From assembly GCA_029863175.1 (NCBI GenBank), contig JAOTVX010000041.1:1-33012 (forward strand): a DNA stretch of 33,012 nt, in the 5' to 3' direction. This document shows, piece by piece, positions 22,990 through 30,978 of this stretch. The stretch's first letter is position 1, and each line of letters starts with the position of its first letter. The position numbers were made by a program, and so were the translations under genes. The notes beneath the pieces are model-generated. The model made no database searches. It worked only from the letters and a program-made list of their open reading frames with translations, and was not told the DNA's origin. This stretch comes from Betaproteobacteria bacterium. Its GTDB lineage: Bacteria > Pseudomonadota > Gammaproteobacteria > Burkholderiales > SG8-41.

Positions 22990-24735
22990 GTGCGTAGACT
23001 CAAGACCGACATCCTCATCCTGGGCTCGGGTGGGGCGGGGCTGTTTGCCGCGCTGCACGCGCACCAGCGCGACCCGAACCTCTCGATCACCGTTGCGGTG
23101 AAGGGCCTTCTCGGCAAATGCGGCTGCACGCGCATGGTGCAGGGCGGCTACAACGTCGCGCTCGCCGCCGAGGACTCGGTCGAGCGCCATTTCATGGACA
23201 CGATCGAGGGCGGTAAATGGCTGCCGCACCAGGAGCTTGCCTGGACCCTGGTCGACGTGGCGGTCGAGCGCATCCGTGAGCTCGAAAACGAGCTCGGCTG
23301 CTATTTCGACCGCAATCCCGACGGCACCGTGCACCAGAAGGCCTTTGCCGGGCAGACCTTCGACCGCACCGTGCACAAGGGCGATTTGACCGGCATCGAG
23401 ATCATCAACCGTTTGGCCGAACAGGTGTGGGCGCGCGGCATTCACCGTCTCGAGGAGCACCGCGCAGTCGAGTTGGTCCGCAGCAAGCGAGGCGATGCAA
23501 TTGCCGGCGTGCTGATGATCGACATACGGACCGGCGAGTTCGTGTTCGTGCAGGCGCAGGCAGTGTTGCTCGCCACGGGCGGCGGGCCGACCATGTATCG
23601 CTACCACACGCCTTCAGGCGACAAGACCTGCGACGGCATGGCGATGGCGTTGCGGGCCGGTCTCACGCTACGCGACATGGAGATGGTCCAGTTTCACCCG
23701 ACCGGGCTCATGGCCGGCCCGCACACGCGCATCACCGGCACCATCATCGAGGAGGGGCTGCGCGGAGCGGGCGGCCAGCTGCTCAACGGCGCAGGCGAAC
23801 GTTTCATGCACCTCTACGATCCGCGCAACGAGCGCGCGACCCGCGATATCGTAAGCCGCGCCATGTTCGATCAGATGCGCAAAGGCAACGTTGGCCCGCG
23901 CGGCGGGCTCTACATCACGATGCGCCACCTCGATCCCGTCATGGTGCGGAAACAGTTCAAGGGCATGGTGGAGCGGTGCGAGGATTGCGGTTTCGATCTC
24001 GTCTCGGGACAGGTGGACGTCGTGCCGACGGCGCATTACATGATGGGCGGTGTCGTCTTCAATCCGGACTGCACGACCGATCTCGCCGGATTCTTCGTCG
24101 CGGGCGAGGACTCGGGCGGCGTACATGGCGCCAATCGTCTGGGGGGAAACGGTGTGGCCAACTCGACGGTCTTTGGTGGCATTGCAGGGGACATGATGCC
24201 CGGATGGGTACGGCGTAACGGAAGCTTCCACGAGCCTGACGCGGCGACCCTCGAGAACGCAGCCGCATTCGTGACTGCGCCATTCGGGAAGCCAGCGGGT
24301 GACCTCAACGCGATTCGCGAGCGCCTCTATGACCTCATGTGGGAGGACGTCGGCATTATCCGCGACGCGGCGAGCCTCATGCGCGCGGCGGGCGCACTCG
24401 ACGAACTCGAGGCGCAGCTCGACGCCACCGGCGTGGACGGCGCCAATCTGGCTTTCAATCTGACATGGCACGACTGGCTGAACCTGAAGAACCTTATCCT
24501 CGTCTCGAAGTCGATCCGCTGCGCCGCGACCGCGCGAGAGGATTCCCGCGGCGCGCACTATCGCTCGGATTTTACCGAAGTGCGAGACCTGGAAAATTCC
24601 CGCTACACCTGCGCCACCTGGAAGGAAGGCCGCTTCGATATCGCGACGCGACCGGTCGAATTCACGCGCGTTAAGCCAAGTGAATCCCTGCTGAAGGAAG
24701 GAGCGACAACCACCGATGCCGACGTTTCCTGCTGA
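22990..24735 (+). CDS. SdhA/FrdA-like FAD flavoprotein lacking the covalent-FAD histidine
   Basis: A 581-residue flavoprotein of the fumarate reductase/succinate dehydrogenase family. It shows an FAD Rossmann GSGGAG (12-17), TCDGMAMALRAGLTLRDMEMVQFHPTG (about 212-239), EEGLRGAGGQLLN, VVPTAHYMMGGVVF (near 350) and HGANRLGGNG (near 380), so dicarboxylate-binding His and Arg residues are present. The site of the FAD-linking His (S-H-T-x-x-A-Q-G-G) reads GCTRMVQGG here, with Cys46, so FAD should be non-covalent. The GTG start at 22990 follows a repeat block, and no ribosome binding site is evident. It probably partners the SdhBCD genes located upstream. Confidence 0.85.
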   Translation: MRRLKTDILILGSGGAGLFAALHAHQRDPNLSITVAVKGLLGKCGCTRMVQGGYNVALAAEDSVERHFMDTIEGGKWLPHQELAWTLVDVAVERIRELENELGCYFDRNPDGTVHQKAFAGQTFDRTVHKGDLTGIEIINRLAEQVWARGIHRLEEHRAVELVRSKRGDAIAGVLMIDIRTGEFVFVQAQAVLLATGGGPTMYRYHTPSGDKTCDGMAMALRAGLTLRDMEMVQFHPTGLMAGPHTRITGTIIEEGLRGAGGQLLNGAGERFMHLYDPRNERATRDIVSRAMFDQMRKGNVGPRGGLYITMRHLDPVMVRKQFKGMVERCEDCGFDLVSGQVDVVPTAHYMMGGVVFNPDCTTDLAGFFVAGEDSGGVHGANRLGGNGVANSTVFGGIAGDMMPGWVRRNGSFHEPDAATLENAAAFVTAPFGKPAGDLNAIRERLYDLMWEDVGIIRDAASLMRAAGALDELEAQLDATGVDGANLAFNLTWHDWLNLKNLILVSKSIRCAATAREDSRGAHYRSDFTEVRDLENSRYTCATWKEGRFDIATRPVEFTRVKPSESLLKEGATTTDADVSC

Positions 24736-25729
24736 TCGATTGACGAAGCTTGCCGCGCGTGCGCTCAAGCAGGCGGGCACCTCGACGCCCATGGCACGGA
24801 TGACGGCTGAGGCGCTCGTCGCGGCCGAGATGGAAGGGCTCACCGGGCACGGGCTCTCTCGGGTCGCGCTCTATGCGCACCATGTGCGCGAACGCCGTGT
24901 CGACGGCGCAGCGAAACCGGTCGTTGTCCGGAGCAAAGGCGCGACCTGCCTTGTTGACGCGAAGGGGGGACTCGCGTTTCCGGCAGCCGCTCTGGCAGTG
25001 AAGGAAGCGATGAAGCGCGCCAAGCGCTACGGCATCGCGTTTGCCGGCGTCACCAACAGCCATCACATGGGCGCGGCGGCTTATCACCTTGCGCCGGTGG
25101 CAAAGGCGGGGCTGATCGGTTTTGCGTTCAGCAACTCGCCTGCGGCCATCAACGCCTGGGGCGGGCGCACACCCCTCTACGGCACCAATCCGATCGCCGC
25201 CGTCTTTCCGCGGCGCGAGGCCGCGCCTGTCGTCGTGGACCTGTCAGTCACGGAAGTCACGCGCGGCAAGATCATGCTCCACGCAAAGGAAGGCAAACCC
25301 ATCCCGCTCGGCTGGGCCGTGGACAAGGACGGCCATTCGACGACGGACGCGCAGGCGGCCCTCACCGGAAGCCTCGCGGCGATTGGCGGGGTCAAGGGCA
25401 CGATGCTCGCGCTGGTCGTCGAGCTGCTGTGCGTGGCCCTCACCGGGGCGGCGTTCGGCTTCGAGAACGACTCCTACTTCCACCCCGGCAGGACGCCCCG
25501 CATAGGCCACGCATTTCTCGTCCTGGATCCGGCCGCGCCGGTCGACGCGGATACCTACTACTCGCGCCTCGAGGCTGTGATCTCGAAAATGCTTGTGGAG
25601 GACGACGTACGCCTTCCCGGCGCCCGTCGGCAGCACGCGGCGGCAAAGGCGCGCGCGGAAGGCATCGAGATCACCGATGCGCTCTACGCCGAGCTCAAGG
25701 CGCTCGCGCAGGCAAAACCCGCGGGCTGA
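24716..25729 (+). CDS. LDH2/MDH2-family NAD(P)-dependent dehydrogenase, ComC-like
   Basis: A 337-residue member of the malate/L-lactate dehydrogenase 2 family, which oxidises 2-hydroxy acids with NAD(P). Typical segments are EMEGLTGHGLSR (about 40-50), VTNSHHMGAAAYH with the catalytic His, NSPAAINAWGG, YGTNPIAAVFPR and an IPLGWAVDKDG turn. (2R)-sulfolactate dehydrogenase ComC belongs here, and its presence near a SuyAB-like pair makes sulfolactate a candidate substrate; malate, lactate or ureidoglycolate are alternatives. The ATG at 24716 overlaps the flavoprotein gene by 20 bases, so they are likely co-translated. Confidence 0.82.
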   Translation: MPTFPADRLTKLAARALKQAGTSTPMARMTAEALVAAEMEGLTGHGLSRVALYAHHVRERRVDGAAKPVVVRSKGATCLVDAKGGLAFPAAALAVKEAMKRAKRYGIAFAGVTNSHHMGAAAYHLAPVAKAGLIGFAFSNSPAAINAWGGRTPLYGTNPIAAVFPRREAAPVVVDLSVTEVTRGKIMLHAKEGKPIPLGWAVDKDGHSTTDAQAALTGSLAAIGGVKGTMLALVVELLCVALTGAAFGFENDSYFHPGRTPRIGHAFLVLDPAAPVDADTYYSRLEAVISKMLVEDDVRLPGARRQHAAAKARAEGIEITDALYAELKALAQAKPAG

Positions 25730-25912
25730 ATCGGTCTCCAAGGGAGCGCTGCGAAGCATCCAGCCCTAATCTTCCTGCTGCGCGTATTGACGATTCACCG
25801 ATTCCCGCTCACGGTTCACACTGTGCGGCGCGGCGCGTAGCGGTGTTGGTCCGCGGCTAGATCGGGATCCTGGAAGGTTCGAGGCAGTTCCCGAGAGGGG
25901 GAGGAGAAAGCA

Positions 25913-27316
25913 ATGAGTGTGGCACGACAGGCGGATCTCCTGGTGCGTAATATCGACTGGCTGGTGACGGTCGACGCAACACGGCGTGTTATCCGTGATG
26001 CGGCAGTTGCGGTCGAAAACGGCAAGTTTGCGGCCATCGGAAAGAGCGCCGCCCTTGAACGCGAGTGGCATGCCGGTAAGGTCGTCGACGGAAAAGGCAT
26101 GGTGGTGACCCCGGGCCTGATCGACACTCATCTGCACTCCTCGTTCCAGCTGGCGCGCGGGCTGGCCGATGAGGCCAACGCGCAGGCGTTCCTGTTCGAG
26201 CACATGTATCCCTACGAGGTGGCCACGGCGGAGGAGGATGTCTACGTCAGCGTCTCGCTCGCGGCCACGGAACTGCTGCGCCACGGGGTCACCTGTTTCA
26301 TCGAGCCGGGCAACTACCACCCCGAGGCAACCGTGAAGGCGGTGATGGGCGCGGGCATGAGAATGGTCCTAGCGGTGAGCTGCTTCGACCGCAACAAGTC
26401 GGTGACGGGCCTGATGCCGCAGGAGATGATCGAAAATACCGATCAATGCATAGCCAAGACGGAGGCGCTCTTCGACCGGTATCTCGGCAAGGACCCGCGC
26501 CTCGCGGTGAGCGCCTCCTTCCGCGGCATGAACAACAGCTCCGATGAGCTCATACTCGCCCTGAAACGGATCGCCGAGCGCTACCGGGCGCTCTTGCAAA
26601 CGCATTGCTGCTACTCGTATTTCACGCGTGACGCGAGCATCGGCCAGTTCGGCAAGCCCGAGGTCGAGCGCCTCGAGGCGCTGGGTGTGCTGGACGAGCG
26701 CATGCTCTTGCTGCATGCCGGCTGGTTCGAGCCTCAGGAGATCGCGATTCTGGCGCGGCGCAAGCCTTCGCTCGTGTGCTGCCCTTCGTCCTCGCTTCAC
26801 AATGGCTACGGCAACCTCGCGGTCGGGAAGCATCCGGAGCTGATGGCGCTCGGCGTTAATGTGAGCCTCGGCTCGGACCACGCCAGCTCGGGCACGGTCG
26901 ATCTGGTACAGGAGATGCGATTGTGTGCCTGCAGCTACAAGGAAATCCGCCTGAATCCCCGCGTCATGCCGCCGGAGCAGGCCGTGGAGATGGCGACGAT
27001 CAACGGCGCGCGCGCCGCAGGGCTCGCGGAGCGCATCGGCTCGATCGAGACCGGCAAGGAGGCGGACCTCGTGTTCTTCGACACCACGCATTCCGAGTGG
27101 CAGCCGCTCTATAACCCGGTGTCGAACCTGGTCTACAGCGCGACCGGCAACACGGTGCGGCACGTGTTCGTCGCCGGCGAGCAGGTGGTGCGTGACGGCC
27201 GCCTGGTTCGAATCGACGAGAATGTGTTGCTCCAGGAAGTGAGCCAGGCTGCCACGCGCATCTCCGGGCGCCTCGACATGAAGAAGATGGTGAAACTGCA
27301 ATGGCCCGTGGAGTGA
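25913..27316 (+). CDS. Metal-dependent amidohydrolase (cytosine/guanine deaminase or atrazine chlorohydrolase-like)
   Basis: A 467-residue amidohydrolase-superfamily enzyme of the TrzN/AtzB/8-oxoguanine deaminase/SAH deaminase group. Metal ligands are visible: His73 and His75 (LIDTHLHSS), His near 230 (LQTHCCYS), His near 267 (LLHAGWF) and Asp near 322 (LGSDHASSG). The N- and C-terminal beta-sandwich is present. The substrate is probably a ring amine or chloro-compound, but is not determined. A strong ribosome binding site (GGGGGAGGAG) precedes the ATG at 25913. It overlaps the next gene by 16 bases, which indicates one operon with the acyl-CoA synthetase. Confidence 0.85.
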   Translation: MSVARQADLLVRNIDWLVTVDATRRVIRDAAVAVENGKFAAIGKSAALEREWHAGKVVDGKGMVVTPGLIDTHLHSSFQLARGLADEANAQAFLFEHMYPYEVATAEEDVYVSVSLAATELLRHGVTCFIEPGNYHPEATVKAVMGAGMRMVLAVSCFDRNKSVTGLMPQEMIENTDQCIAKTEALFDRYLGKDPRLAVSASFRGMNNSSDELILALKRIAERYRALLQTHCCYSYFTRDASIGQFGKPEVERLEALGVLDERMLLLHAGWFEPQEIAILARRKPSLVCCPSSSLHNGYGNLAVGKHPELMALGVNVSLGSDHASSGTVDLVQEMRLCACSYKEIRLNPRVMPPEQAVEMATINGARAAGLAERIGSIETGKEADLVFFDTTHSEWQPLYNPVSNLVYSATGNTVRHVFVAGEQVVRDGRLVRIDENVLLQEVSQAATRISGRLDMKKMVKLQWPVE

Positions 27317-29424
27317 GCTCCTTCGAGCGGCTTTTCAATCCGCGTGGCGTCGCAGTCGTGGGTGCGAGCGCCGAGCCGGCGCGCCCCGGGGGGCAAACGA
27401 TCGCAGCGCTGCAGCAGCACGGCTTCAAGGGCGGTGTCTACCCGGTCAATCCCAAATATCCGGAGATCGCCGGATACAGGTGCTATGCGTCCATTGCCGA
27501 GATCGGCGGCGAATGCGACGTGGCGGTGATCGCGCTGCCGGCGGCGCAGGTGCCGGGCGTCATCCGCGCATGCGGGGATCGCGGCATCGCCTTCGCGGTG
27601 GTGTTGGCCGGCGGCTTCCGCGAGGCCGGCGCCGATGGGCAGAAGATCGAGGAGGCGATGCTCGCCGCCGCGCGGGAAGGGAGCGTGCGGATCATCGGGC
27701 CGAATTGCCTGGGCCTCGTCAACCTACACGCGCGCGTGTACGCGGCGTGGGGCAGCCTCACCCGCCCCCCGTTACTGTCGGCCGGGCCGGTGTCCGCGGT
27801 GCTGCAAAGCGCGAGCCTCGGCACGACACTTCTCGTGCGGTGTGCGACCGCAGGCGTAGGTTTTCGTCATGTCGTTACGAGCGGCAACGAGGCCGACATT
27901 ACCGCACCGGAGCTGATCGACGGTTACGTCGATGACCCGGACACGCGGGTAATCCTTGCGTATCTCGAGGGCGTGAGCGACGGACGCGCCTTCCTGCGCG
28001 CCGCGCGGCGTGCGCTTGCGGCCCGCAAGCCACTCGTCGTCCTGAAGGCCGGAAACACGGAGCAGGGCAGGCGCGCGGCCGCATCGCATACGGCCAATCT
28101 CACGGGCGATTACGACGTTTACCGCGCGGTCTTCCGGCAGTGCGGCGTGATCGAGGTCCACGATCTCGATGAAGCAGCCGATGTTACGCTCAGTCTTGTT
28201 GGCGGCCGGCTGCCGAGGGGCCGCCGCGTGGCGGTGATGGGGGGCTCGGGCGGCGCGGCCGCCATGTTTGCCGACCGGGCGGACGAATTGAGGCTCTCCA
28301 TGCCGCCCCTCGCCGAGCAAACATTGAAGGTTCTGAGGAGCTGTCTCCCATCGCTCAGCTCGCTCCAAAATCCCATCGACTATACCGCCGGCTATCCGCG
28401 GCCTGGGCCCGGACTCGATTTCCGGCAGGCGTTCGATGCAGTGCTCAATGACCCGGGCATCGACCAGCTTGCGGTCATGTTCGCCGCGGCGGGCCGCAAC
28501 CAGTTGCAGGTGGGCGGGGAATTGCTGGGCAAAGTGGCGTTCTCATCAGACAAGCCGATCGTCGTGTTCTCCGGGATGACGCAGGAGATCGCGCCCGAGG
28601 GCTTGGGCCTCATGCGCGAGGCCGGTATCCCGGTTGTGCCATCCCCGAAACGGGCGGCCGTGGTGATGGCGAAGCTCGCCGATTACGCTGCGGCGCTCGG
28701 AGGCCGCGAGCAAGGGAGCGAGCCGCACGGCGCCCGCACCGTGAGGCCGCCGGCACTACCGGCTGGCGCCGCGACACTGGATGAGCACGAGAGCAAGAAG
28801 ATCATCGCTGCCGCCGGCGTGCCGGTGACGCGCGACCGCTTGGTCCCGGTTAGTGCGACGAAGGGCGTGTTGGCGGATATCGCCTACCCGGTGGCGGTTA
28901 AGATCGTCTCACCCGACATCGCGCACAAGACCGACATCGGCGCGGTGCGGCTCAATGTGCGCGACCGGGCAGCGCTCGAGGCTGCCCTCTCGGAGATCGT
29001 AAACAACGCGCGCCGCGCCGCGCCCGAAGCCCGGATCTCTGGCGTGCTTATCTCGGAAATGATTACCGACGGCCTGGAAACGATCATCGGGGTCGTCAAC
29101 GATGCGGTGTTCGGCCCCGTCGTGGCGTTCGGCCTCGGTGGCATTTTTGTCGAGACGCTCAGGGACGTGAGCTATCGCGTTGCGCCGTTCGGACTCGAGG
29201 ACGCGCGCGCGATGACTGAAGAGTTGAGAGCACGGCCCGTCTTCGACGGCGTGCGCGGCGGGCCGCCGCGCGACCTCGATGCGCTGGTTGCCACGCTCGC
29301 GCGGGTATCGGAGCTGGCATGGCACCTGCGCGACCGCCTCGCGGAGATGGACATCAATCCCCTGCTCGTGCGCCCAAGGGGGCAGGGCGTGGTCGCCGCG
29401 GATGCGATGATCGTCCTGCGCTAG
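27301..29424 (+). CDS. Acyl-CoA synthetase (NDP-forming) family protein
   Basis: A 707-residue single-chain acid-CoA ligase (ADP-forming) type protein. It has a CoA-binding Rossmann domain (about 10-135, VAVVGASAEPARPGG), succinyl-CoA-ligase-like domains with the phospho-His segment AAASHTANLTGDY (His about 263), and an ATP-grasp domain from about 480 (YPVAVKIVSPDIAHKTDIGAVRLNV, ending in MDINPLLVRP). It makes acyl-CoA from a carboxylic acid with ATP, or the reverse; the acid is unknown. The ATG at 27301 lies inside the amidohydrolase gene. The stop TAG is supplied by a palindromic repeat. Confidence 0.88.
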   Translation: MARGVSSFERLFNPRGVAVVGASAEPARPGGQTIAALQQHGFKGGVYPVNPKYPEIAGYRCYASIAEIGGECDVAVIALPAAQVPGVIRACGDRGIAFAVVLAGGFREAGADGQKIEEAMLAAAREGSVRIIGPNCLGLVNLHARVYAAWGSLTRPPLLSAGPVSAVLQSASLGTTLLVRCATAGVGFRHVVTSGNEADITAPELIDGYVDDPDTRVILAYLEGVSDGRAFLRAARRALAARKPLVVLKAGNTEQGRRAAASHTANLTGDYDVYRAVFRQCGVIEVHDLDEAADVTLSLVGGRLPRGRRVAVMGGSGGAAAMFADRADELRLSMPPLAEQTLKVLRSCLPSLSSLQNPIDYTAGYPRPGPGLDFRQAFDAVLNDPGIDQLAVMFAAAGRNQLQVGGELLGKVAFSSDKPIVVFSGMTQEIAPEGLGLMREAGIPVVPSPKRAAVVMAKLADYAAALGGREQGSEPHGARTVRPPALPAGAATLDEHESKKIIAAAGVPVTRDRLVPVSATKGVLADIAYPVAVKIVSPDIAHKTDIGAVRLNVRDRAALEAALSEIVNNARRAAPEARISGVLISEMITDGLETIIGVVNDAVFGPVVAFGLGGIFVETLRDVSYRVAPFGLEDARAMTEELRARPVFDGVRGGPPRDLDALVATLARVSELAWHLRDRLAEMDINPLLVRPRGQGVVAADAMIVLR

Positions 29425-29457
29425 GAATTTGTCGGACTTGCGTCCGACAAATTCCTA
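29422..29457. repeat. Perfect TAGGAATTTGTCGGAC palindrome over the acyl-CoA synthetase stop
   Basis: TAGGAATTTGTCGGAC (29422-29437) and its exact complement (29442-29457) flank TTGC. The first three bases are the TAG stop. There is no U-tract after it. It is the best-preserved copy of the family seen at 2741-2774, 8185-8218 and 9068-9101. The rest of the 29425-29725 spacer holds a CCCCCTCGCG/CGCGGAGGGGG hairpin near 29478-29507 and the heptamer array below. Confidence 0.92.
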
Positions 29458-29606
29458 ATCTAGATTCTGGAATGAACGCCCCCTCGCGTCCCGGCGCGGA
29501 GGGGGGGTCGGATTCCGTACTGTGATCGCATTTTTCGCTTGAGGCCCGGGGCTGTTAAGATTGCGCCTCTTGAGCCGATGCTGAACCGCGAACCCTGAAC
29601 CTAAAG

Positions 29607-29718
29607 CCTTGAACCTTGAACCTTGAACCTTGAACCTTGAACCTTGAACCTTGAACCTTGAAACTTGAAACTTGAAACTTGACCCTTGACCCTTGACCCT
29701 TGAACCTGGAACCGGGAA
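29607..29718 (+). repeat. Sixteen-unit CCTTGAA heptamer array
   Basis: Sixteen consecutive seven-base units occupy 112 bases: eight CCTTGAA, two ACTTGAA, ACTTGAC, two CCTTGAC, CCTTGAA, CCTGGAA and CCGGGAA. Variants cluster at the 3' end, which is the pattern of an array that decays away from a copying front. It stops seven bases before the ATG of the next gene and has no inverted partner. Confidence 0.95.
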
Positions 29719-29725
29719 CACCAAT

Positions 29726-30970
29726 ATGTATAACCTTCAACTGACCCCCGAACAACTGGAGTTCCGCGATACGGTGCGAGATTTCGTCGAAAACGAGATC
29801 AAGCCCGTCGCCCTGCATCCCGACCGGCTGCAGCCCTTCGAGAAACCGCTGCTTGCCGCGCTGGTAGAGAAGGCTGCGCAGATGGGCTTACGCACGTTCG
29901 CGCTGTCCGAGGAGGCGGGTGGCGCCGGCGCCGATGGCCTCACGTCCTGTATCGTCCTGGAAGAACTCGCCGCGGGCGATATCGACATCGCAACCGTGCT
30001 CGGCCACACCTCGTTCCTGGGCCATGTATTGTTCGACCGGCTGCTGAGCGCCGAGCAACGCGCGCGCTTCCTGCCTAAGTTTGCGGAGGACGATCATTAT
30101 CATCTTGCCTTCGCGGGGCGCGATCCCGGCGCCGGCGCCGGCTGGAGCTATCACCGTGCGCTCGCAGCCGAGGGCGGGGCGCAGCTTTCCGCGAAGAAGC
30201 AGAGCAACGGCGATTGGGTCATCAATGGCAGCCTGCCTTTTGTCGCGAATGCGCCGGTCGCCAAGCTCCTCGCGGTGCAGGTCCGGAGCGATCCCAAGAA
30301 AACCGGCATCAACGGCATGAGCACACTGCTGGTGCCGCGCGACGCGGCGGGTCTCACGGTCGGCGAGGCGCCGAAGGCGACCGGCGAGGCAATCCGGTGG
30401 CACCAGGGCACCGGCGCCCCTGTGACGTTCAAGGACTGCCGGGTCCCCGCGGATCACCTGGTCGGCAAGGAGGGGCAGAGCCCGCTGGCGGACGGCACGC
30501 TGCTTGCGATCAGCGTTTCGCAGATGGCTGCAATCAACCTCGGCCTCGGCCGTGCCGCCTACGACGCGGCGGTCGACTATGCCAAGATCCGCCGCCAAGG
30601 CGGTCGCAATATCATCGAGCACCAGGCGATCGGCACCAAGCTCGCCGACTGCGCGATCAAGCTCGAGCTCGCGCGCAACATGATCTGGAAGGCCGCATGG
30701 GCGGCCGATCATCCTGAGGCAGTCGCGGACCGCAGCGTTCCCGAGCTTCCGCTGCACACGATCGCTCGGGTCTATACCGCAGAGGCCGTCAACGAAGTGA
30801 CGCTACTCTCGGCGGAGTGCTTCGGGGCGATGGGCGTGATGCGCGACATGCCGTTGCAGAAATACGTGCACGACGGTTTCGTGTTCGCGCACGCGGAAGA
30901 GACCGACGGTGCTGCGAAACTGGGTATCGCCGAAGCAGTTGCCGGCTTCCAGCGCCCGCTCGCCGCGTAG
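29726..30970 (+). CDS. Acyl-CoA dehydrogenase family protein (copy 1)
   Basis: A 414-residue flavoenzyme of the acyl-CoA dehydrogenase family. It has the N-terminal helical domain (LTPEQLEFRDTVRDFVENEI), a beta-domain with AGRDPGAGAG in place of the common TEPGAGSD, and a C-terminal domain with a GAMGVMRDMPLQKYVHDG segment. Near the usual catalytic Glu site (IYEGT in MCAD) it reads HAEET, so a Glu is available. The ATG at 29726 is chosen over an in-frame ATG at 29693, because the latter would translate the heptamer array. No clear ribosome binding site; the acyl substrate is unknown. Confidence 0.85.
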   Translation: MYNLQLTPEQLEFRDTVRDFVENEIKPVALHPDRLQPFEKPLLAALVEKAAQMGLRTFALSEEAGGAGADGLTSCIVLEELAAGDIDIATVLGHTSFLGHVLFDRLLSAEQRARFLPKFAEDDHYHLAFAGRDPGAGAGWSYHRALAAEGGAQLSAKKQSNGDWVINGSLPFVANAPVAKLLAVQVRSDPKKTGINGMSTLLVPRDAAGLTVGEAPKATGEAIRWHQGTGAPVTFKDCRVPADHLVGKEGQSPLADGTLLAISVSQMAAINLGLGRAAYDAAVDYAKIRRQGGRNIIEHQAIGTKLADCAIKLELARNMIWKAAWAADHPEAVADRSVPELPLHTIARVYTAEAVNEVTLLSAECFGAMGVMRDMPLQKYVHDGFVFAHAEETDGAAKLGIAEAVAGFQRPLAA

Positions 30971-30978
30971 CGGCCTAA

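Noticed and set aside
23668..24843. Open frame of about 390 codons on the - strand over the SdhA-like gene
   Set aside because: It is antisense to a flavoprotein with all family motifs and has no recognisable domain of its own.
26369..27301. Open frame of about 310 codons on the - strand over the amidohydrolase
   Set aside because: Shadow of a gene with clear metal ligands and a strong ribosome binding site.
29607..29718. CRISPR array
   Set aside because: Units are seven bases, contiguous, with no spacers and no cas genes. It is a tandem heptamer array.
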